Notes: generated by a model from the letters alone, not told the origin. 59,464 bases of DNA from Candidatus Omnitrophota bacterium (GCA_028870995.1 JAGWOI010000015.1:1-59464); one strand, 5' to 3'. Shown: positions 1-10,575, counted from the first letter of the stretch. A program made the numbers and translations.

Positions 1-38
1 GGCTTTATTTATATTAAAATGTTAAACTTTTGCTGATC

Positions 39-3000
39 ATGAAAAAAGCCATATCTCTCATAACCCTCCTGTGTCTTCTTGGGACAGGCCTGGGAATAGG
101 CCCTGCCTATTCTCAAGAAAGCGGAGGCCTCGTTTTGCCGGCACCCGGCCGGATGGTGGCCTTAAGTCCGGCTTACCGGCCGCCGGTGCTTAAGGGGATC
201 AAACTGGATCCCCATAACCCCTTTCGTTTTCATTTCTTTGTCGATACAGGCGATTCCCAAATTTCGAAGGCACAACTCAAGACGGAATCAGCCAGGCTGA
301 TCAAATACTTTCTGGCCGCGTTGACCGTCCCGGAAAAAGACCTTTGGGTCAATCTCTCGCCTTATGAAAAAAACCGCATCGTGCCCGGTGAATTCGGACA
401 AACGGAAATGGGACGGGACCTTCTGGCCGAAGATTATATCCTCAAACAAATAACCTCCTCATTGATCTATCCTGAAAGCCCAATCGGCAAGGAATTCTGG
501 AAAAAGGTCTATGCCCAGGCGCAGGCCAAATACGGAACGACAAATATCCCCATCAATACTTTTAACAAGGTTTGGATCGTGCCTGACAAGGCGCTGGTGT
601 ATGAGAACGGTCCGGCGGCTTTTGTTTTGAAAAGCCATTTGAAGGTGATGCTCGAAGAAGACTATCTGTCGCTTCAGAAACACAGAAGGGCGGCGGGCGG
701 GACCCATTCCCTCGGTTCTCAGATCATACGGAATCTGGTCCTTCCGCAACTGGAACGCGAAGTCAACCACGGCAAAAACTTTGCCCAATTGCGCCAGGTA
801 TTTTATTCGCTCATACTGGCGACGTGGTACAAAAATAAGGTCAAAGACAGCCTGTTCAATAAGGTTTATTCAAACCGAAGCAAACTGGGCGGGATCAATG
901 TTTCTCCCAAACAAAAAGACGAGATCTATCAAGAATACATCCGGGCCTTCAAAAAAGGCGTCTTTAATTACATCAAAGAAGTTCCGGACAAAGCAGCAGG
1001 CACAGTCGTGCCTAGAAAATATTTTTCCGGCGGCGTCACGGCCATGGACGTCTCCAGGACCCTGACCACGGTCGACCCGGGCCATGTCGATCCCGCCATG
1101 CTGACAAACCTTTTGCAGACCAAACTTATCGATGTGGACGGGAACATGGACTTATTAAGGCATTCGCCCCATGAAATGATCCTGGAGCAGAATTTCTCCA
1201 GGCACATCGCCCAAAAAATGCAGGGAGCTGAAAAGACACCTGCCTTTGACGCCTACCCCGACATTACTATAGGAAAAAACGATTATCCAGTAGAAATCAC
1301 TCCGGACTACAGGCTTTACCGGGTAGGGCCATTGGTCATCGTCAGTCTCGCTGCCTTAAAACAACATGATTTTAATTCCTGGCCAACGGTTTATCCACAG
1401 CTTATTGAACAGCAGCTGCGCCATTTCAATTCTTTTTATCTGAAACGCCGAAACAATATATTCGTTGTACCGCCTTACTCCGTCACTTCCCTTGGAGATT
1501 TGTCAAATATACGCCAAGATGGAGCGACCCTCGATTCCCATACCATGCTGACCATTGCCGCCATGCTCGATAATGCCGGCAAGTTCAAAGACGCGACGGT
1601 GGTGGACATTGGCGCAGGGTACGGCCTTCTGTCCCAAATTGCCTTAAGTCTTGGCGCCAAAAAAGTAAATCTTTTTGAGAATGTGGAGGCGTTTAATGCC
1701 ATCGCTGTGGCAGGGCTTCACGCTGCAGGCTGGATGCCGGACAAGTTTGCCGTTTACAATGCCGACATGACCAATGATCGGCACCTTCAAGATGCGGCAA
1801 ACATCGTTGGAAAAGACGCTGAAAATGTCATTGTCCTGGACAATACCGGCATGACTTATGGTGATCTTAATGACAAATCTTTGAGACTGGCAAAAGAGTT
1901 CAAACATTTAAAACTGATCATTAATGCCGGCCACTACGCAGGGGCCCCTTCAGTATTGGGTCGTTTTTATGAGCAGAATCAGAAGGTCATGCAATCCGCC
2001 GAACAAATTTTTCATCAAAACGGATGGCAATACCAACGAGCCGATTACTTTCCGCACGGGCCTAATGAAGTCGGCGTTGCAGCTTATGTGGTTCAGCCTG
2101 ATAAAGCGATGAATGCGCAGGATAACATCAAGAAGGCATTGGATTTATCAGGACCGACAGATAAAAAGGATGCCGATGTTCTGCATCTATTGGATAAACT
2201 TGATATTGAAGAAGGAGATCCGCTGTTGATGATAGGTCCGGGCAAAATGGTTGCCCATGTGCTCTTTTCCGCTCTGCAAAAGGCCAAGGTGGAGGTGATG
2301 GAAGCTCCGCTATTCCCAGACAATAGCGGCTATGCCGCCGCCATCGATAGAGCAAAAGCCATGGACCCTGCCATAGCCAGAAACATTTTAACGCGCCGGA
2401 TGTCCGCCAATATTCAAGCGTCAAAATATGATTGCGTGGTGATGATAAACTTAGACGGCATTCCTGAAGAACAAACAAAACAAATCACTCAATTGGCACT
2501 CAAGGCCGTGAAAAGCGAAAAATTTCTGATTGTGGGCGCCGCCCAAGCCGGAATGATCGAAAAATTAGACGGTTCTTTTAAAAAAATCGGTAAAAAAGAG
2601 GATGTGGTGCTCTTACAGCACACCATCCCAATACAGAACAAAATCGCCGCTCGTCTGGACTGGGAATTTATCACCACGGCCCAATTAGAAAGCTACATCC
2701 ATGCCTTTAAATCAGGCAATTTCCCGCAAGATGAAATGACCTTATACAAACGTATCGACCATGAGATAAGCGTTGCAGGACTTGATGGGGAAGAACGGAT
2801 CAAAATGCCTGAAGAGAAATACTTAAGTATCTTGGAAGAAAGCCTGCAGATAATGAAATCCTCTTCAATATGGAGTCCGCATCAATCTAATGCGGCGATG
2901 GCATCCCGGCCCGCTGTTCTTGCCGTTCCTTTACCGTTGGAAAACCAAAAACCTTTAAACATTCCCTTGGAGGTGGGGGAGAAGAAATTAATCACAATCA

Positions 3001-3677
3001 TCAAGAAACGTTCCAAAACCGAACTGGTCCTGGAAAGAAAAGGCCCATCGGCCTTTTATCTAAACGGGCGACTACTTTCCGGCAGGATGACCATTTCTAA
3101 AAACCATGACATAAAGGTCGATATCTTTGTCGCCGGTCAAAAACTCGAAATCGTTAATTTACTAAATGAACCGCCTTTTCTTTTCCAGGCCCGTCATTTC
3201 CCCTTGGAGGCCTATGGAACGGTTAGGATCTTGACTTCAGGGACAGACCCCAAGGACAACACAGTCTTGGACTTCTTTGTCGATAGGCAGGAGAATGACC
3301 GGCTGCTTCTCTATGGCGACGGCATTGAAGCCTCCAGCGCACCGTCGATAACGGTACATAAGGGCCAGACCAAACTCATGATCCGTTCCGCAGAAGATGG
3401 GTTGTGGATTGAAAATCTCACCCGGGGATCAGACCTTTATATTGAAATTGACCAGGCCATGGCCGCTAAAACAAGCAAATCAGCCGATCTCAAAGGCGGT
3501 ATTGATTTTAATCCCACGTCACTGAATATGCAGGTTAGAAAGCAGGGGAAAGGTTTCCGGTTCAAATTCAACGGCCGGGTCGTTGACGCCGCTGGAATTA
3601 CCGGAGCCGTCTTTGACATCCGCACCATGACGCCGGTGTCAGGCCTTTCCAAACTCTTAGAGGCCACTACCTCATGA
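39..3677 (+). CDS. Giant exported protein with internal methyltransferase-like domain, Omnitrophota type
   Basis: A 1212-residue protein with a clear Sec signal peptide (residues 1 to about 26, AYS-QES cleavage). An ATG at 39 is preferred over an in-frame TTG at 30; no Shine-Dalgarno is visible for either. The segment from about 30 to 480 (including GRMVALSPAYRPP) and the tail near 1150 (GGIDFNP) resemble stretches I recall from many Omnitrophota proteins. Between them lies a Rossmann-type methyltransferase-like domain (about 490-690) with the SAM-loop motif VVDIGAGYG at 521-529. A second glycine-rich motif, LLMIGPGK, sits near 730. Residues of about 970-1150 look beta-rich. The enzyme-like fold on an exported protein is odd because SAM is not expected outside the cytoplasm. 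Substrate unknown. Exported status is well supported; methyltransferase activity is inference. Confidence 0.85.
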   Translation: MKKAISLITLLCLLGTGLGIGPAYSQESGGLVLPAPGRMVALSPAYRPPVLKGIKLDPHNPFRFHFFVDTGDSQISKAQLKTESARLIKYFLAALTVPEKDLWVNLSPYEKNRIVPGEFGQTEMGRDLLAEDYILKQITSSLIYPESPIGKEFWKKVYAQAQAKYGTTNIPINTFNKVWIVPDKALVYENGPAAFVLKSHLKVMLEEDYLSLQKHRRAAGGTHSLGSQIIRNLVLPQLEREVNHGKNFAQLRQVFYSLILATWYKNKVKDSLFNKVYSNRSKLGGINVSPKQKDEIYQEYIRAFKKGVFNYIKEVPDKAAGTVVPRKYFSGGVTAMDVSRTLTTVDPGHVDPAMLTNLLQTKLIDVDGNMDLLRHSPHEMILEQNFSRHIAQKMQGAEKTPAFDAYPDITIGKNDYPVEITPDYRLYRVGPLVIVSLAALKQHDFNSWPTVYPQLIEQQLRHFNSFYLKRRNNIFVVPPYSVTSLGDLSNIRQDGATLDSHTMLTIAAMLDNAGKFKDATVVDIGAGYGLLSQIALSLGAKKVNLFENVEAFNAIAVAGLHAAGWMPDKFAVYNADMTNDRHLQDAANIVGKDAENVIVLDNTGMTYGDLNDKSLRLAKEFKHLKLIINAGHYAGAPSVLGRFYEQNQKVMQSAEQIFHQNGWQYQRADYFPHGPNEVGVAAYVVQPDKAMNAQDNIKKALDLSGPTDKKDADVLHLLDKLDIEEGDPLLMIGPGKMVAHVLFSALQKAKVEVMEAPLFPDNSGYAAAIDRAKAMDPAIARNILTRRMSANIQASKYDCVVMINLDGIPEEQTKQITQLALKAVKSEKFLIVGAAQAGMIEKLDGSFKKIGKKEDVVLLQHTIPIQNKIAARLDWEFITTAQLESYIHAFKSGNFPQDEMTLYKRIDHEISVAGLDGEERIKMPEEKYLSILEESLQIMKSSSIWSPHQSNAAMASRPAVLAVPLPLENQKPLNIPLEVGEKKLITIIKKRSKTELVLERKGPSAFYLNGRLLSGRMTISKNHDIKVDIFVAGQKLEIVNLLNEPPFLFQARHFPLEAYGTVRILTSGTDPKDNTVLDFFVDRQENDRLLLYGDGIEASSAPSITVHKGQTKLMIRSAEDGLWIENLTRGSDLYIEIDQAMAAKTSKSADLKGGIDFNPTSLNMQVRKQGKGFRFKFNGRVVDAAGITGAVFDIRTMTPVSGLSKLLEATTS

Positions 3678-3701
3678 CAAATTTTATTTCTGTGCTATAA
3701 T
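3674..3701 (+). promoter_or_regulatory. Sigma-70-type promoter before the thioredoxin-msrBA operon
   Basis: ATGACA (3674-3679), 16 bp spacer, TATAAT (3696-3701) preceded by TG as an extended -10 (TGCTATAAT). The start codon lies only 9 nt after the -10 box and no Shine-Dalgarno is visible, so the mRNA should be leaderless or nearly so. Confidence 0.65.
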
Positions 3702-3710
3702 AACCATCCT

Positions 3711-4139
3711 ATGAAAATCTTCATCAGTTTGATGCTTGTCATTTTGATGTTCAGCTCGTGCAGACAGGCTCCCTATCACGCTTTTCCGTGGAAACCTTAC
3801 AGCAAACAGGCCGTGGAAGAATCCGTGGCGCACCATAAGCCGGTGGTGATCGATTTCTGGGCCCAGTGGTGTCCCAACTGCCATGAATTGGACCGCTCTG
3901 TCTTTTCGAGGCCGGACGTCCAGGCCAAACTTGCCGGCGTGACTGCCTTAAGGATGGATGTGACCAACCAGGATGATCCCGCCGTCCAGAGGATGATCGA
4001 CAAATACAGCATTGAAGGCGTTCCGACAATCGTCTTTTTAAACAGCCGCGGCAAGGAGATCAATAATGCCAGGATCATCGGCGTGGTCTCTCCCCAGGAA
4101 TTCTTGCAGGCCCTGGCCTTATCGGATATCTTCAAATGA
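3711..4139 (+). CDS. Exported thioredoxin-fold protein (DsbD C-terminal-like)
   Basis: 142 residues. The hydrophobic N-terminus (1-16) ends in a Cys at 17 within FSSC, a weak lipobox, so this may be a membrane-tethered lipoprotein. The thioredoxin active site is WCPNC (Cys54/Cys57), followed by the region typical of DsbD-gamma/TlpA-like domains and the cis-Pro motif GVPTIVF. Its last codons overlap the start of the MsrB gene by 4 nt (ATGA), so the two are probably translationally coupled. The likely role is to supply electrons to the two exported methionine sulfoxide reductases that follow. Family assignment is firm; lipoprotein status is uncertain. Confidence 0.85.
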   Translation: MKIFISLMLVILMFSSCRQAPYHAFPWKPYSKQAVEESVAHHKPVVIDFWAQWCPNCHELDRSVFSRPDVQAKLAGVTALRMDVTNQDDPAVQRMIDKYSIEGVPTIVFLNSRGKEINNARIIGVVSPQEFLQALALSDIFK

Positions 4140-4654
4140 AAAAATCCCTTGGCCTTTGGCTGTTCTTGGCCATGACCCTCCATACAGGATTGAGCATGTC
4201 GCAGCCCGTCCAGAACACCATCGAAGTTTACGACGCCGCCTCCAAGACCGTCGTCAAGACCGAGAAAATCGTCAAAAGCGATGAAGAATGGCGCAAAACC
4301 TTGACCGCCATGCAGTATAAGATCATGCGGGAGGCCGGCACGGAGCGGCCTTTCACGGGACAGTATTGGAACAACCATCGCAAAGGCATCTACCAATGCG
4401 CCGCCTGCGGGCTGGACTTATTCTCATCGGATGACAAATTCGATTCCGGCACCGGCTGGCCCAGCTTCACCAGGCCGATCAACCCGCTTAACACCGCTTA
4501 TTTCAACGACAACAGTCTGGGCATGGAACGCATTGAAGTGCGCTGCCCCCGCTGCGACGCCCACCTGGGGCATGTCTTCAATGACGGCCCGGCCCCGACA
4601 GGCAAACGCTATTGCATCAATTCAGCCGCCCTTAAATTCGTGCCCCAACAATGA
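4136..4654 (+). CDS. msrB: Exported peptide-methionine (R)-S-oxide reductase MsrB
   Basis: 172 residues with a signal peptide of about 22. The SelR/MsrB domain spans roughly 46-170. Zinc ligands are the pairs CAAC (Cys88, Cys91) and CPRC (Cys137, Cys140), and the catalytic cysteine is Cys160 in RYCINSAAL, the classical Cys-type site. It reduces the R diastereomer of methionine sulfoxide in proteins; the signal peptide places it outside the cytoplasm. It overlaps both neighbours by 4 nt (ATGA), so the thioredoxin, MsrB and MsrA genes form one coupled operon. Confidence 0.95.
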   Translation: MKKSLGLWLFLAMTLHTGLSMSQPVQNTIEVYDAASKTVVKTEKIVKSDEEWRKTLTAMQYKIMREAGTERPFTGQYWNNHRKGIYQCAACGLDLFSSDDKFDSGTGWPSFTRPINPLNTAYFNDNSLGMERIEVRCPRCDAHLGHVFNDGPAPTGKRYCINSAALKFVPQQ

Positions 4655-5262
4655 CCAAAACGCTCATACTGCTGGCCGTCCTTTTTTCTTTCGGCCATGT
4701 CATGCCTACTCAAGGAGCCGATATGCCAAACACCCATTTGGAAAAAGCCACCTTTGCCGGCGGATGCTTCTGGTGCATGCAGCCGTTCTTTGACCATACC
4801 AAAGGAGTGGTCAAAACCACCGTCGGTTATACCGGGGGCCATGTGCCCAATCCTACATATGAGGAAGTTTCAAACGGCCAGACCGGCCATGCCGAAGCCA
4901 TTCAAATAGAATACGACCCCAAGCTTGTTTCTTATGAAAAACTATTGGACCTTTACTGGCATAACATCGACCCCACCCAAGCCAACGGCCAGTTTGTAGA
5001 TGAAGGGACCCAGTACCGGACGGTCATTTACTATCACAATGACGAACAAAAAAGCATTGCCGAAAAATCCAAGGCCGCCCTGGCTGCCTCGGGCCGTTTT
5101 CATGGCCCCATTGTGACCGCCATCGAACCGGCGGCAACGTTCTATCCGGCAGAGGGGTACCATCAAAAATACTACGTCAAAAGCCCCTTGCAATACCATA
5201 TGTACCACGACAATTCCGGACGGGAAGAGTTTGAAGAAAAGGTGTGGGGAAAATCCCAATAA
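4651..5262 (+). CDS. msrA: Exported peptide-methionine (S)-S-oxide reductase MsrA
   Basis: 203 residues with a signal peptide of about 22 (TQG-AD). The MsrA motif GCFWC contains catalytic Cys39, with Cys42 as a possible resolving cysteine. The [16 protein letters not shown] and [10 protein letters not shown] motifs of the family are all present. It repairs the S diastereomer of methionine sulfoxide, so this operon handles both stereoisomers outside the cytoplasm. The gene overlaps msrB by 4 nt and is followed with zero spacing by the next gene. Confidence 0.95.
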   Translation: MTKTLILLAVLFSFGHVMPTQGADMPNTHLEKATFAGGCFWCMQPFFDHTKGVVKTTVGYTGGHVPNPTYEEVSNGQTGHAEAIQIEYDPKLVSYEKLLDLYWHNIDPTQANGQFVDEGTQYRTVIYYHNDEQKSIAEKSKAALAASGRFHGPIVTAIEPAATFYPAEGYHQKYYVKSPLQYHMYHDNSGREEFEEKVWGKSQ

Positions 5263-5958
5263 ATGCCTAAGCTATATCTTGTCCCCAATACCATCAGCGA
5301 GGAACGCTGGGACCTGTTGCCTGACTACTTGGGCGGCGCCATCGGTCATATACGCCTCTTTTTCGTCGAAGAGCCCAAATCGGGCCGCAAACTCCTCAAA
5401 CACCTGGTGCCAAACATCGGCTTAAGCGATTGCCGCTTCCTTGACCTTAATGAACACACCGGCCCCAAAGAAGTCCGCGCCTACATCAATATCCTAAAAC
5501 AGGAAGACGGAGCAGTCATTTCAGAGTCAGGCTGTCCTTGTGTGGCTGATCCGGGCGCTGATCTGGTCCTTCTGGCCCATGAATATCAAATCGAAGTCGT
5601 CCCCTTGACAGGCCCCTCATCCATTGTGCTTGCCTTGATGGCTTCAGGGTTAACAGGACAAAATTTTGCCTTCAACGGTTATTTGCCCAAGGATAGGGGA
5701 CAACGGTTGAAGAAAATAAAGGCCCTGGAAGAACGCTCCTCAACAGAAAAGCAGACCCAAATTTTCATGGAAACCCCGTTCCATAACCAGAGCCTCTTAC
5801 AGGACATCCTGAACACCTGCCACGACAAAACCCGGTTGTGCGTCGCCTTCGACATCACCGGCCCCCATCAACGCGTCAAAACCATGAGTATCCACGCCTG
5901 GAAGAAGAGCCAGGCGTTTCTGGAGAAAAGGCCTGCTTTATTTTTGCTGCACTATTGA
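5263..5958 (+). CDS. RsmI/YraL-like tetrapyrrole-methylase-family methyltransferase
   Basis: 231 residues. The fold of the tetrapyrrole methylase superfamily is indicated by an N-terminal KLYLVPNTI strand-loop, a SESGCPCVADPG loop near residue 90, and PLTGPSSIVLALMASG near 115-130, as in RsmI (16S rRNA 2'-O-methyl C1402). It is shorter than typical RsmI (about 280) and lacks the usual GNLPLGN N-terminal motif. It therefore belongs to the shorter RsmI-related group, and the exact substrate is open. The start follows the msrA stop codon directly (TAA-ATG), implying cotranscription. Confidence 0.8.
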   Translation: MPKLYLVPNTISEERWDLLPDYLGGAIGHIRLFFVEEPKSGRKLLKHLVPNIGLSDCRFLDLNEHTGPKEVRAYINILKQEDGAVISESGCPCVADPGADLVLLAHEYQIEVVPLTGPSSIVLALMASGLTGQNFAFNGYLPKDRGQRLKKIKALEERSSTEKQTQIFMETPFHNQSLLQDILNTCHDKTRLCVAFDITGPHQRVKTMSIHAWKKSQAFLEKRPALFLLHY

Positions 5959-5982
5959 CGCCGTCTATATATAACCTATAAT
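5955..5982 (+). promoter_or_regulatory. Sigma-70-type promoter before aconitase
   Basis: TTGACG (5955-5960), 16 bp spacer, TATAAT (5977-5982). It overlaps the last codons of the preceding gene. The leader to the aconitase ATG at 6026 is about 37 nt and carries a GGGAG ribosome-binding site. Confidence 0.7.
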
Positions 5983-6025
5983 AAAAAAGCTAATAATCAT
6001 TTTAAAAAATCCTGCGGGAGTTTCT

Positions 6026-8728
6026 ATGGGCTCATTCGATAAAAAATCCATTGTAGAGAAGTTAACCGTCAATTCGTCCTCATTCACCATTTATTCATTG
6101 CCCCAATTCGCCAAAGCGCGTAACTTTGGTATTTCCCGGCTGCCATATTCCATCCGAGTGCTCTTGGAAAGCGCCCTGCGCAATTTCGACAATTACCAGG
6201 TCACCGAAAAGGACATCAATACCATCCTGAACTGGAAGCCCAACGAAAAAAAAGACGAGATCGCTTTTAAACCCGGACGGGTGATCCTGCAGGACTTTAC
6301 AGGCGTACCCTGTGTCGTCGATATGGCAGCCATGCGCGATGCCATGAAGGCGCTGGGCGGGGACATCAAAAAAATAAATCCCCAGGTGCAATGCGACCTG
6401 GTCATCGACCACTCCGTGCAGGTGGATGCTTTTGGCAGCTCCAAAGCCTTCGCAGAAAACCTGGGCCTGGAATTCGAACGCAATAAAGAACGTTACGAAT
6501 TCCTCAAATGGGGGCAGAGCGCTTTACAGAATTTTCGGGTGGTGCCGCCGGCCACTGGCATCGTGCATCAAGTCAACCTCGAATATTTGGCCAAGGGCGT
6601 TCTTAAAAAGAAGGATGCCGCGGACATGACGGCTTTCCCCGACAGCCTGGTGGGCACTGATTCCCATACCACCATGATCAACGGTCTAGGTATCGTCGGG
6701 TGGGGGGTGGGCGGCATCGAGGCGGAGTCCGTGATGCTGGGTGAACCGATCTATATGCTGCTGCCGGAAGTGGTGGGTTTTCGCATCAAAGGCAAATTAA
6801 AAGAAGGTGTTACCGCCACCGACCTGGTCTTGACCGTGACGCAAATCCTGCGCAAAAAAGGCGTCGTTGAAAAATTTGTGGAATTCTTTGGGCCGGGCTT
6901 ACAATACCTGCCGCTGCCGGACCGCGCCACCATTGCCAATATGGCCCCCGAATATGGAGCCACCATCGGCCTGTTCCCGGTTGATGACGAAACCCTGCGC
7001 TACTTGAGATTATCCGGCCGCAGCGATGATGAAGCCGACCTGGTGGAAAAGTACTACAAAGCCCAGGACATGTTTTATACGCCCAACACGCCAGAATGCA
7101 TTTATTCTGATATCTTAGAATTAGACCTCTCCACGGTCGAACCCTGCCTGGCCGGTCCCAAACGGCCGCAGGACAAGGTGCCTCTAAAAGATTTAAAAAC
7201 AAATTTCCTGCAATCGTTGACGGCTGATGTCGCTTCCCGCGGTTACGGCCTTAAGCCTGAAGATCTGGGCAAAAAAGCCACCCTGTGCAATGAAGAAGTA
7301 GAAACAATGGGTCATGGGGCAGTGGTGATCGCCGCCATCACCAGCTGTACCAACACTTCGAATCCGTCGGTGCTGATCGGGGCCGGACTGTTGGCCAAGA
7401 AAGCAGTGGAAAAAGGCCTGCAACCCCCCCATTATGTCAAAACATCCTTCGCGCCCGGATCGCAAGTTGTTGAAGATTACCTCAAAGACGCCGGGCTGTT
7501 GAAATATCTCGAAAAGGTCAGGTTCAACATCGTGGGTTATGGTTGCACCACCTGTATCGGTAACTCGGGCCCCTTGCCTGAATACGTGGCCGGCGCCATT
7601 CAACAGAACAACCTGGTGGCAGCGGCCGTGCTGTCCGGCAACCGTAATTTCGAAGGCCGGGTGAACCCCTACACCAAGGCTAATTTTCTGGCTTCACCGC
7701 CGCTGGTCGTGGCGTATGCCTTGGCCGGCAGGGTGGACATCGATCTGAACAATGAACCGATCGGTAAGGATAAAAACGGCCGTGACGTTTTTCTTAAGGA
7801 CATTTGGCCGAGCCAAAAAGAAGTGGACGAAGCCGCTCACAAATTTGTGAAAGCTTCGATTTTCCGCAAACGCTATCAAGACGTGGACCGGGGCAACCAA
7901 AACTGGAACGCCATCGAAACTGTTAGATCAGACCTGTTCAAGTGGAATGATGCCAGCACCTATATTCAAAATCCGCCTTATTTTACCGGCATGAAACCGC
8001 AAGCTGAACCCATCAAAGGCATCAAGCAGGCCAGGTGTTTGGTCATGGTCGGTGATTCCATAACGACCGATCACATTTCTCCTGCCGGCGCCATCGCCAA
8101 GGACTCTCCGGCAGGCCAGTTTTTGATCGACAAAGGTGTCATTCTCAAGGATTTCAACAGCTACGGCGCCCGGCGCGGCAATGACAGGGTGATGACCCGA
8201 GGCACCTTTGCCAACATCCGCCTGCGCAATTTGACGGCACCGGGCACTGAAGGCCCATGGACGACTTACTGGCCCGCCAACGAAAAAATGTTCATTTATG
8301 ACGCGGCCATGAAATACAAACAGACCGCCACCCCCTTGATCGTGCTGGCCGGAAAGGAATACGGCACCGGCTCTTCCCGCGACTGGGCCGCCAAGGGTAC
8401 AACCTTGCTTGGCATCTGCGCCGTTATTGCCGAAAGTTTTGAACGCATCCACCGCAGCAACCTGTGCGGCATGGGCGTCCTGCCATGCCAGTTTAAGGCC
8501 GGTGAGAATTATGCCTCGCTGGGTTTAAAAGGCGATGAAACCTTCGATTTTCCCGATTTAAGTGATAATTTAAAGCCCCGTCAGGAACTGACGGTGGAAG
8601 CAACAGCGGCTGACGGTACCAAAAAACAATTCAAGGTCATCGCCCGGGTGGACACGCCTGTTGAAGTGGATTACCTGCGTAACGGCGGCATTCTACAAAC
8701 CGTCTTACGAAAATTAGCAAAGTCCTGA
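6026..8728 (+). CDS. acnA: Aconitate hydratase A
   Basis: 900 residues, full length for the AcnA/IRP1 type. It isomerises citrate to isocitrate in the cytoplasm using a [4Fe-4S] cluster. Cluster cysteines lie in [12 protein letters not shown] and [13 protein letters not shown]. The N-terminal VDHSVQVD and [13 protein letters not shown] segments and the C-terminal swivel-domain loop [10 protein letters not shown] are intact. The start is supported by GGGAG eight bases upstream. Its own promoter lies just upstream, and the SurE gene begins one base after its stop. With citrate synthase and fumarase nearby, it forms part of a TCA-cycle cluster. Confidence 0.97.
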   Translation: MGSFDKKSIVEKLTVNSSSFTIYSLPQFAKARNFGISRLPYSIRVLLESALRNFDNYQVTEKDINTILNWKPNEKKDEIAFKPGRVILQDFTGVPCVVDMAAMRDAMKALGGDIKKINPQVQCDLVIDHSVQVDAFGSSKAFAENLGLEFERNKERYEFLKWGQSALQNFRVVPPATGIVHQVNLEYLAKGVLKKKDAADMTAFPDSLVGTDSHTTMINGLGIVGWGVGGIEAESVMLGEPIYMLLPEVVGFRIKGKLKEGVTATDLVLTVTQILRKKGVVEKFVEFFGPGLQYLPLPDRATIANMAPEYGATIGLFPVDDETLRYLRLSGRSDDEADLVEKYYKAQDMFYTPNTPECIYSDILELDLSTVEPCLAGPKRPQDKVPLKDLKTNFLQSLTADVASRGYGLKPEDLGKKATLCNEEVETMGHGAVVIAAITSCTNTSNPSVLIGAGLLAKKAVEKGLQPPHYVKTSFAPGSQVVEDYLKDAGLLKYLEKVRFNIVGYGCTTCIGNSGPLPEYVAGAIQQNNLVAAAVLSGNRNFEGRVNPYTKANFLASPPLVVAYALAGRVDIDLNNEPIGKDKNGRDVFLKDIWPSQKEVDEAAHKFVKASIFRKRYQDVDRGNQNWNAIETVRSDLFKWNDASTYIQNPPYFTGMKPQAEPIKGIKQARCLVMVGDSITTDHISPAGAIAKDSPAGQFLIDKGVILKDFNSYGARRGNDRVMTRGTFANIRLRNLTAPGTEGPWTTYWPANEKMFIYDAAMKYKQTATPLIVLAGKEYGTGSSRDWAAKGTTLLGICAVIAESFERIHRSNLCGMGVLPCQFKAGENYASLGLKGDETFDFPDLSDNLKPRQELTVEATAADGTKKQFKVIARVDTPVEVDYLRNGGILQTVLRKLAKS

Positions 8729-8729
8729 C

Positions 8730-9476
8730 ATGCGCATCCTGTTGACCAATGATGATGGTATTTATGCCGAAGGTATTTACGCTGCTTATAAAGCCTTGAG
8801 TAAGATCGCCGATGTGACGGTGGTTGCTCCTGACAATGAACAAAGTTCTGTGGGGCACGGCATCACGCTTTTTTACCCGCTGTTTGCCAAAAAGATCTGT
8901 CCGGAAAAGCACTTTGAAGGCCATGCCGTCAGCGGCAAGCCGGCGGACTGCGTTAAATTCGGCGTCAGTGTGCTGTTAAAAGGAAAAAAGCCTGACTTGA
9001 TCATTTCGGGGATTAATTGGGGCGGCAACGACGGCTGCAGCGTCTTTTATTCGGGAACCGTGGCCGGCGCCCGCGAAGGGGCGCTCATGGGTATCAAATC
9101 TTTTGCCATTTCCCTGAACTGTTTTGATGACCCTCAGTTTGACGAAGCGTCCAAATTCACTGCCAAGCTGGCCCGCTGGGTCCATAAAAATCACCTTCCC
9201 GTCGGCACTTTTTTCAACGTGAATGTCCCGGTCGGCAAACCCAAAGGGACACGCTTCACCCGGCAGGGGACAGATCCCATCCATGAGATATTTGAAAAAC
9301 GCAAAACCCCCACGGCCAGGCATTACTATTGGATGAGCGCCAAGGCGCCTGTTTATAAGAACGACAACGATGTCGATACCTATGCCTTGAATAACAACTA
9401 CATCACGATAACCCCTATCCATTGCGACATGACCAACGAGGATTTTCTAAGCACGCTCGCCCTAAAAAAAATATGA
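8730..9476 (+). CDS. surE: 5'/3'-nucleotidase SurE
   Basis: 248 residues starting MRILLTNDDGI, the metal-binding NDD signature of SurE. The SSVGHGIT and SGKPADCVKFG motifs and the SGINWGGNDG loop follow. SurE dephosphorylates nucleoside monophosphates in the cytoplasm. It starts one base after the aconitase stop and overlaps the next gene by 4 nt (ATGA), indicating an operon with aconitase and the HD-GYP regulator. Confidence 0.93.
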   Translation: MRILLTNDDGIYAEGIYAAYKALSKIADVTVVAPDNEQSSVGHGITLFYPLFAKKICPEKHFEGHAVSGKPADCVKFGVSVLLKGKKPDLIISGINWGGNDGCSVFYSGTVAGAREGALMGIKSFAISLNCFDDPQFDEASKFTAKLARWVHKNHLPVGTFFNVNVPVGKPKGTRFTRQGTDPIHEIFEKRKTPTARHYYWMSAKAPVYKNDNDVDTYALNNNYITITPIHCDMTNEDFLSTLALKKI

Positions 9477-10522
9477 TTTCAGACGAAAAAATCCTTGCCG
9501 CCAGCATCCTTGCCATCGATGATAACGTCCTTAATCTCCAAGTCCTTAAAAAAATACTAGACCAGGCCGGCTTTATCCATGTCCGCACCACCACGGACCC
9601 GACTCAGGCCATTGAGCTCTATAAGGAAATTCAGCCCGATCTGGTACTTCTTGATCTGAACATGCCCAAAATGGATGGCTTTGCGGTCATGACGCAGCTG
9701 GCCATCCTTAACCCTGATGACTACCTGCCGATCCTGATATTGACCGCCGAAGAGGAATCCGTGCGCTTCAAAGCCCTGCAAAGCGGGGCCAAGGATTTTT
9801 TACACAAACCGTTCAACCATCTGGATGTAATCCTTCGTAGCCGCAATATCATCGAAGTGCGCCTGTTGTACAAACAGATCAAAAATGACAACAAGGCCCT
9901 TGACCAGCAGGTCAACTATCAGATCAAGGAAATACGCGATACCCGTCTTGAGGTCATACGCCGCCTGGCCGTGGCCGCGGAATTGAGGGACGCCGGCACC
10001 GGCGATCATATTTACCGCATGAGCCATTATTCCCAGGCCCTGGCGAAGGCTGTCGGTTTTACAAGGGAACAAAGCGATCTTCTTTTGACCACCTCACCTT
10101 TGCATGACATTGGCAAAATTGCCATTCCGGATGCTATTCTATTAAAGCCGGCAAGGCTCGAACCCCATGAGTTCGAAATCATCAAGACACACACCATTCT
10201 GGGGGCCAAAATGCTTTCAGGAAGCAATTCGGTCTTTTTAAAGATGGCTGAATCCATTGCCATGAGCCACCATGAAAAGTGGGACGGCACAGGGTATCCG
10301 AACGGGCTTAAAGAAGACGAGATCCCCCTGGTGGGGCGCATCTGTGCTGTAGCGGATGTTTTTGACGCGTTAAGCTCGGACAGGCCTTACAAAGGGGCCT
10401 GGTCCTTTGAGAAAACCATGGCCGAATTAAACAGGCTTAAAGGCAGCCATTTTGATCCAAAATTGATCGAGGCCTTTGAAAGCATCCAAGAGGAAATTAA
10501 AGCAGTTTATGAACAAAATTAA
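9473..10522 (+). CDS. Response regulator with HD-GYP output (RpfG-like, c-di-GMP phosphodiesterase)
   Basis: 349 residues from the ATG that overlaps the surE stop (an in-frame upstream TTG is less likely). The N-terminal receiver domain has LAIDDN and the phospho-acceptor motif LVLLDLNMPKMDG. The C-terminal HD-GYP domain has HDIGKIAIPD and HHEKWDGTGYPNGL, so the HD pair and the GYP loop are complete. Family members hydrolyse cyclic di-GMP when activated. No cognate kinase sits next to it. The gene is placed between surE and citrate synthase, which may simply be operon hitch-hiking. A PilZ protein at 19.1 kb is a possible reader of the same second messenger. Confidence 0.92.
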   Translation: MISDEKILAASILAIDDNVLNLQVLKKILDQAGFIHVRTTTDPTQAIELYKEIQPDLVLLDLNMPKMDGFAVMTQLAILNPDDYLPILILTAEEESVRFKALQSGAKDFLHKPFNHLDVILRSRNIIEVRLLYKQIKNDNKALDQQVNYQIKEIRDTRLEVIRRLAVAAELRDAGTGDHIYRMSHYSQALAKAVGFTREQSDLLLTTSPLHDIGKIAIPDAILLKPARLEPHEFEIIKTHTILGAKMLSGSNSVFLKMAESIAMSHHEKWDGTGYPNGLKEDEIPLVGRICAVADVFDALSSDRPYKGAWSFEKTMAELNRLKGSHFDPKLIEAFESIQEEIKAVYEQN

Positions 10523-10575
10523 TCATGTTATAATGGCAGGCTTTGTCGACAAACCAGCATAGGAAGGAAGAGACT

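Noticed and set aside
3797..4396. 199-codon open frame on the minus strand opposite the thioredoxin and MsrB genes
   Set aside because: It lies antisense to two clear family members; no ribosome-binding site and no recognisable family.
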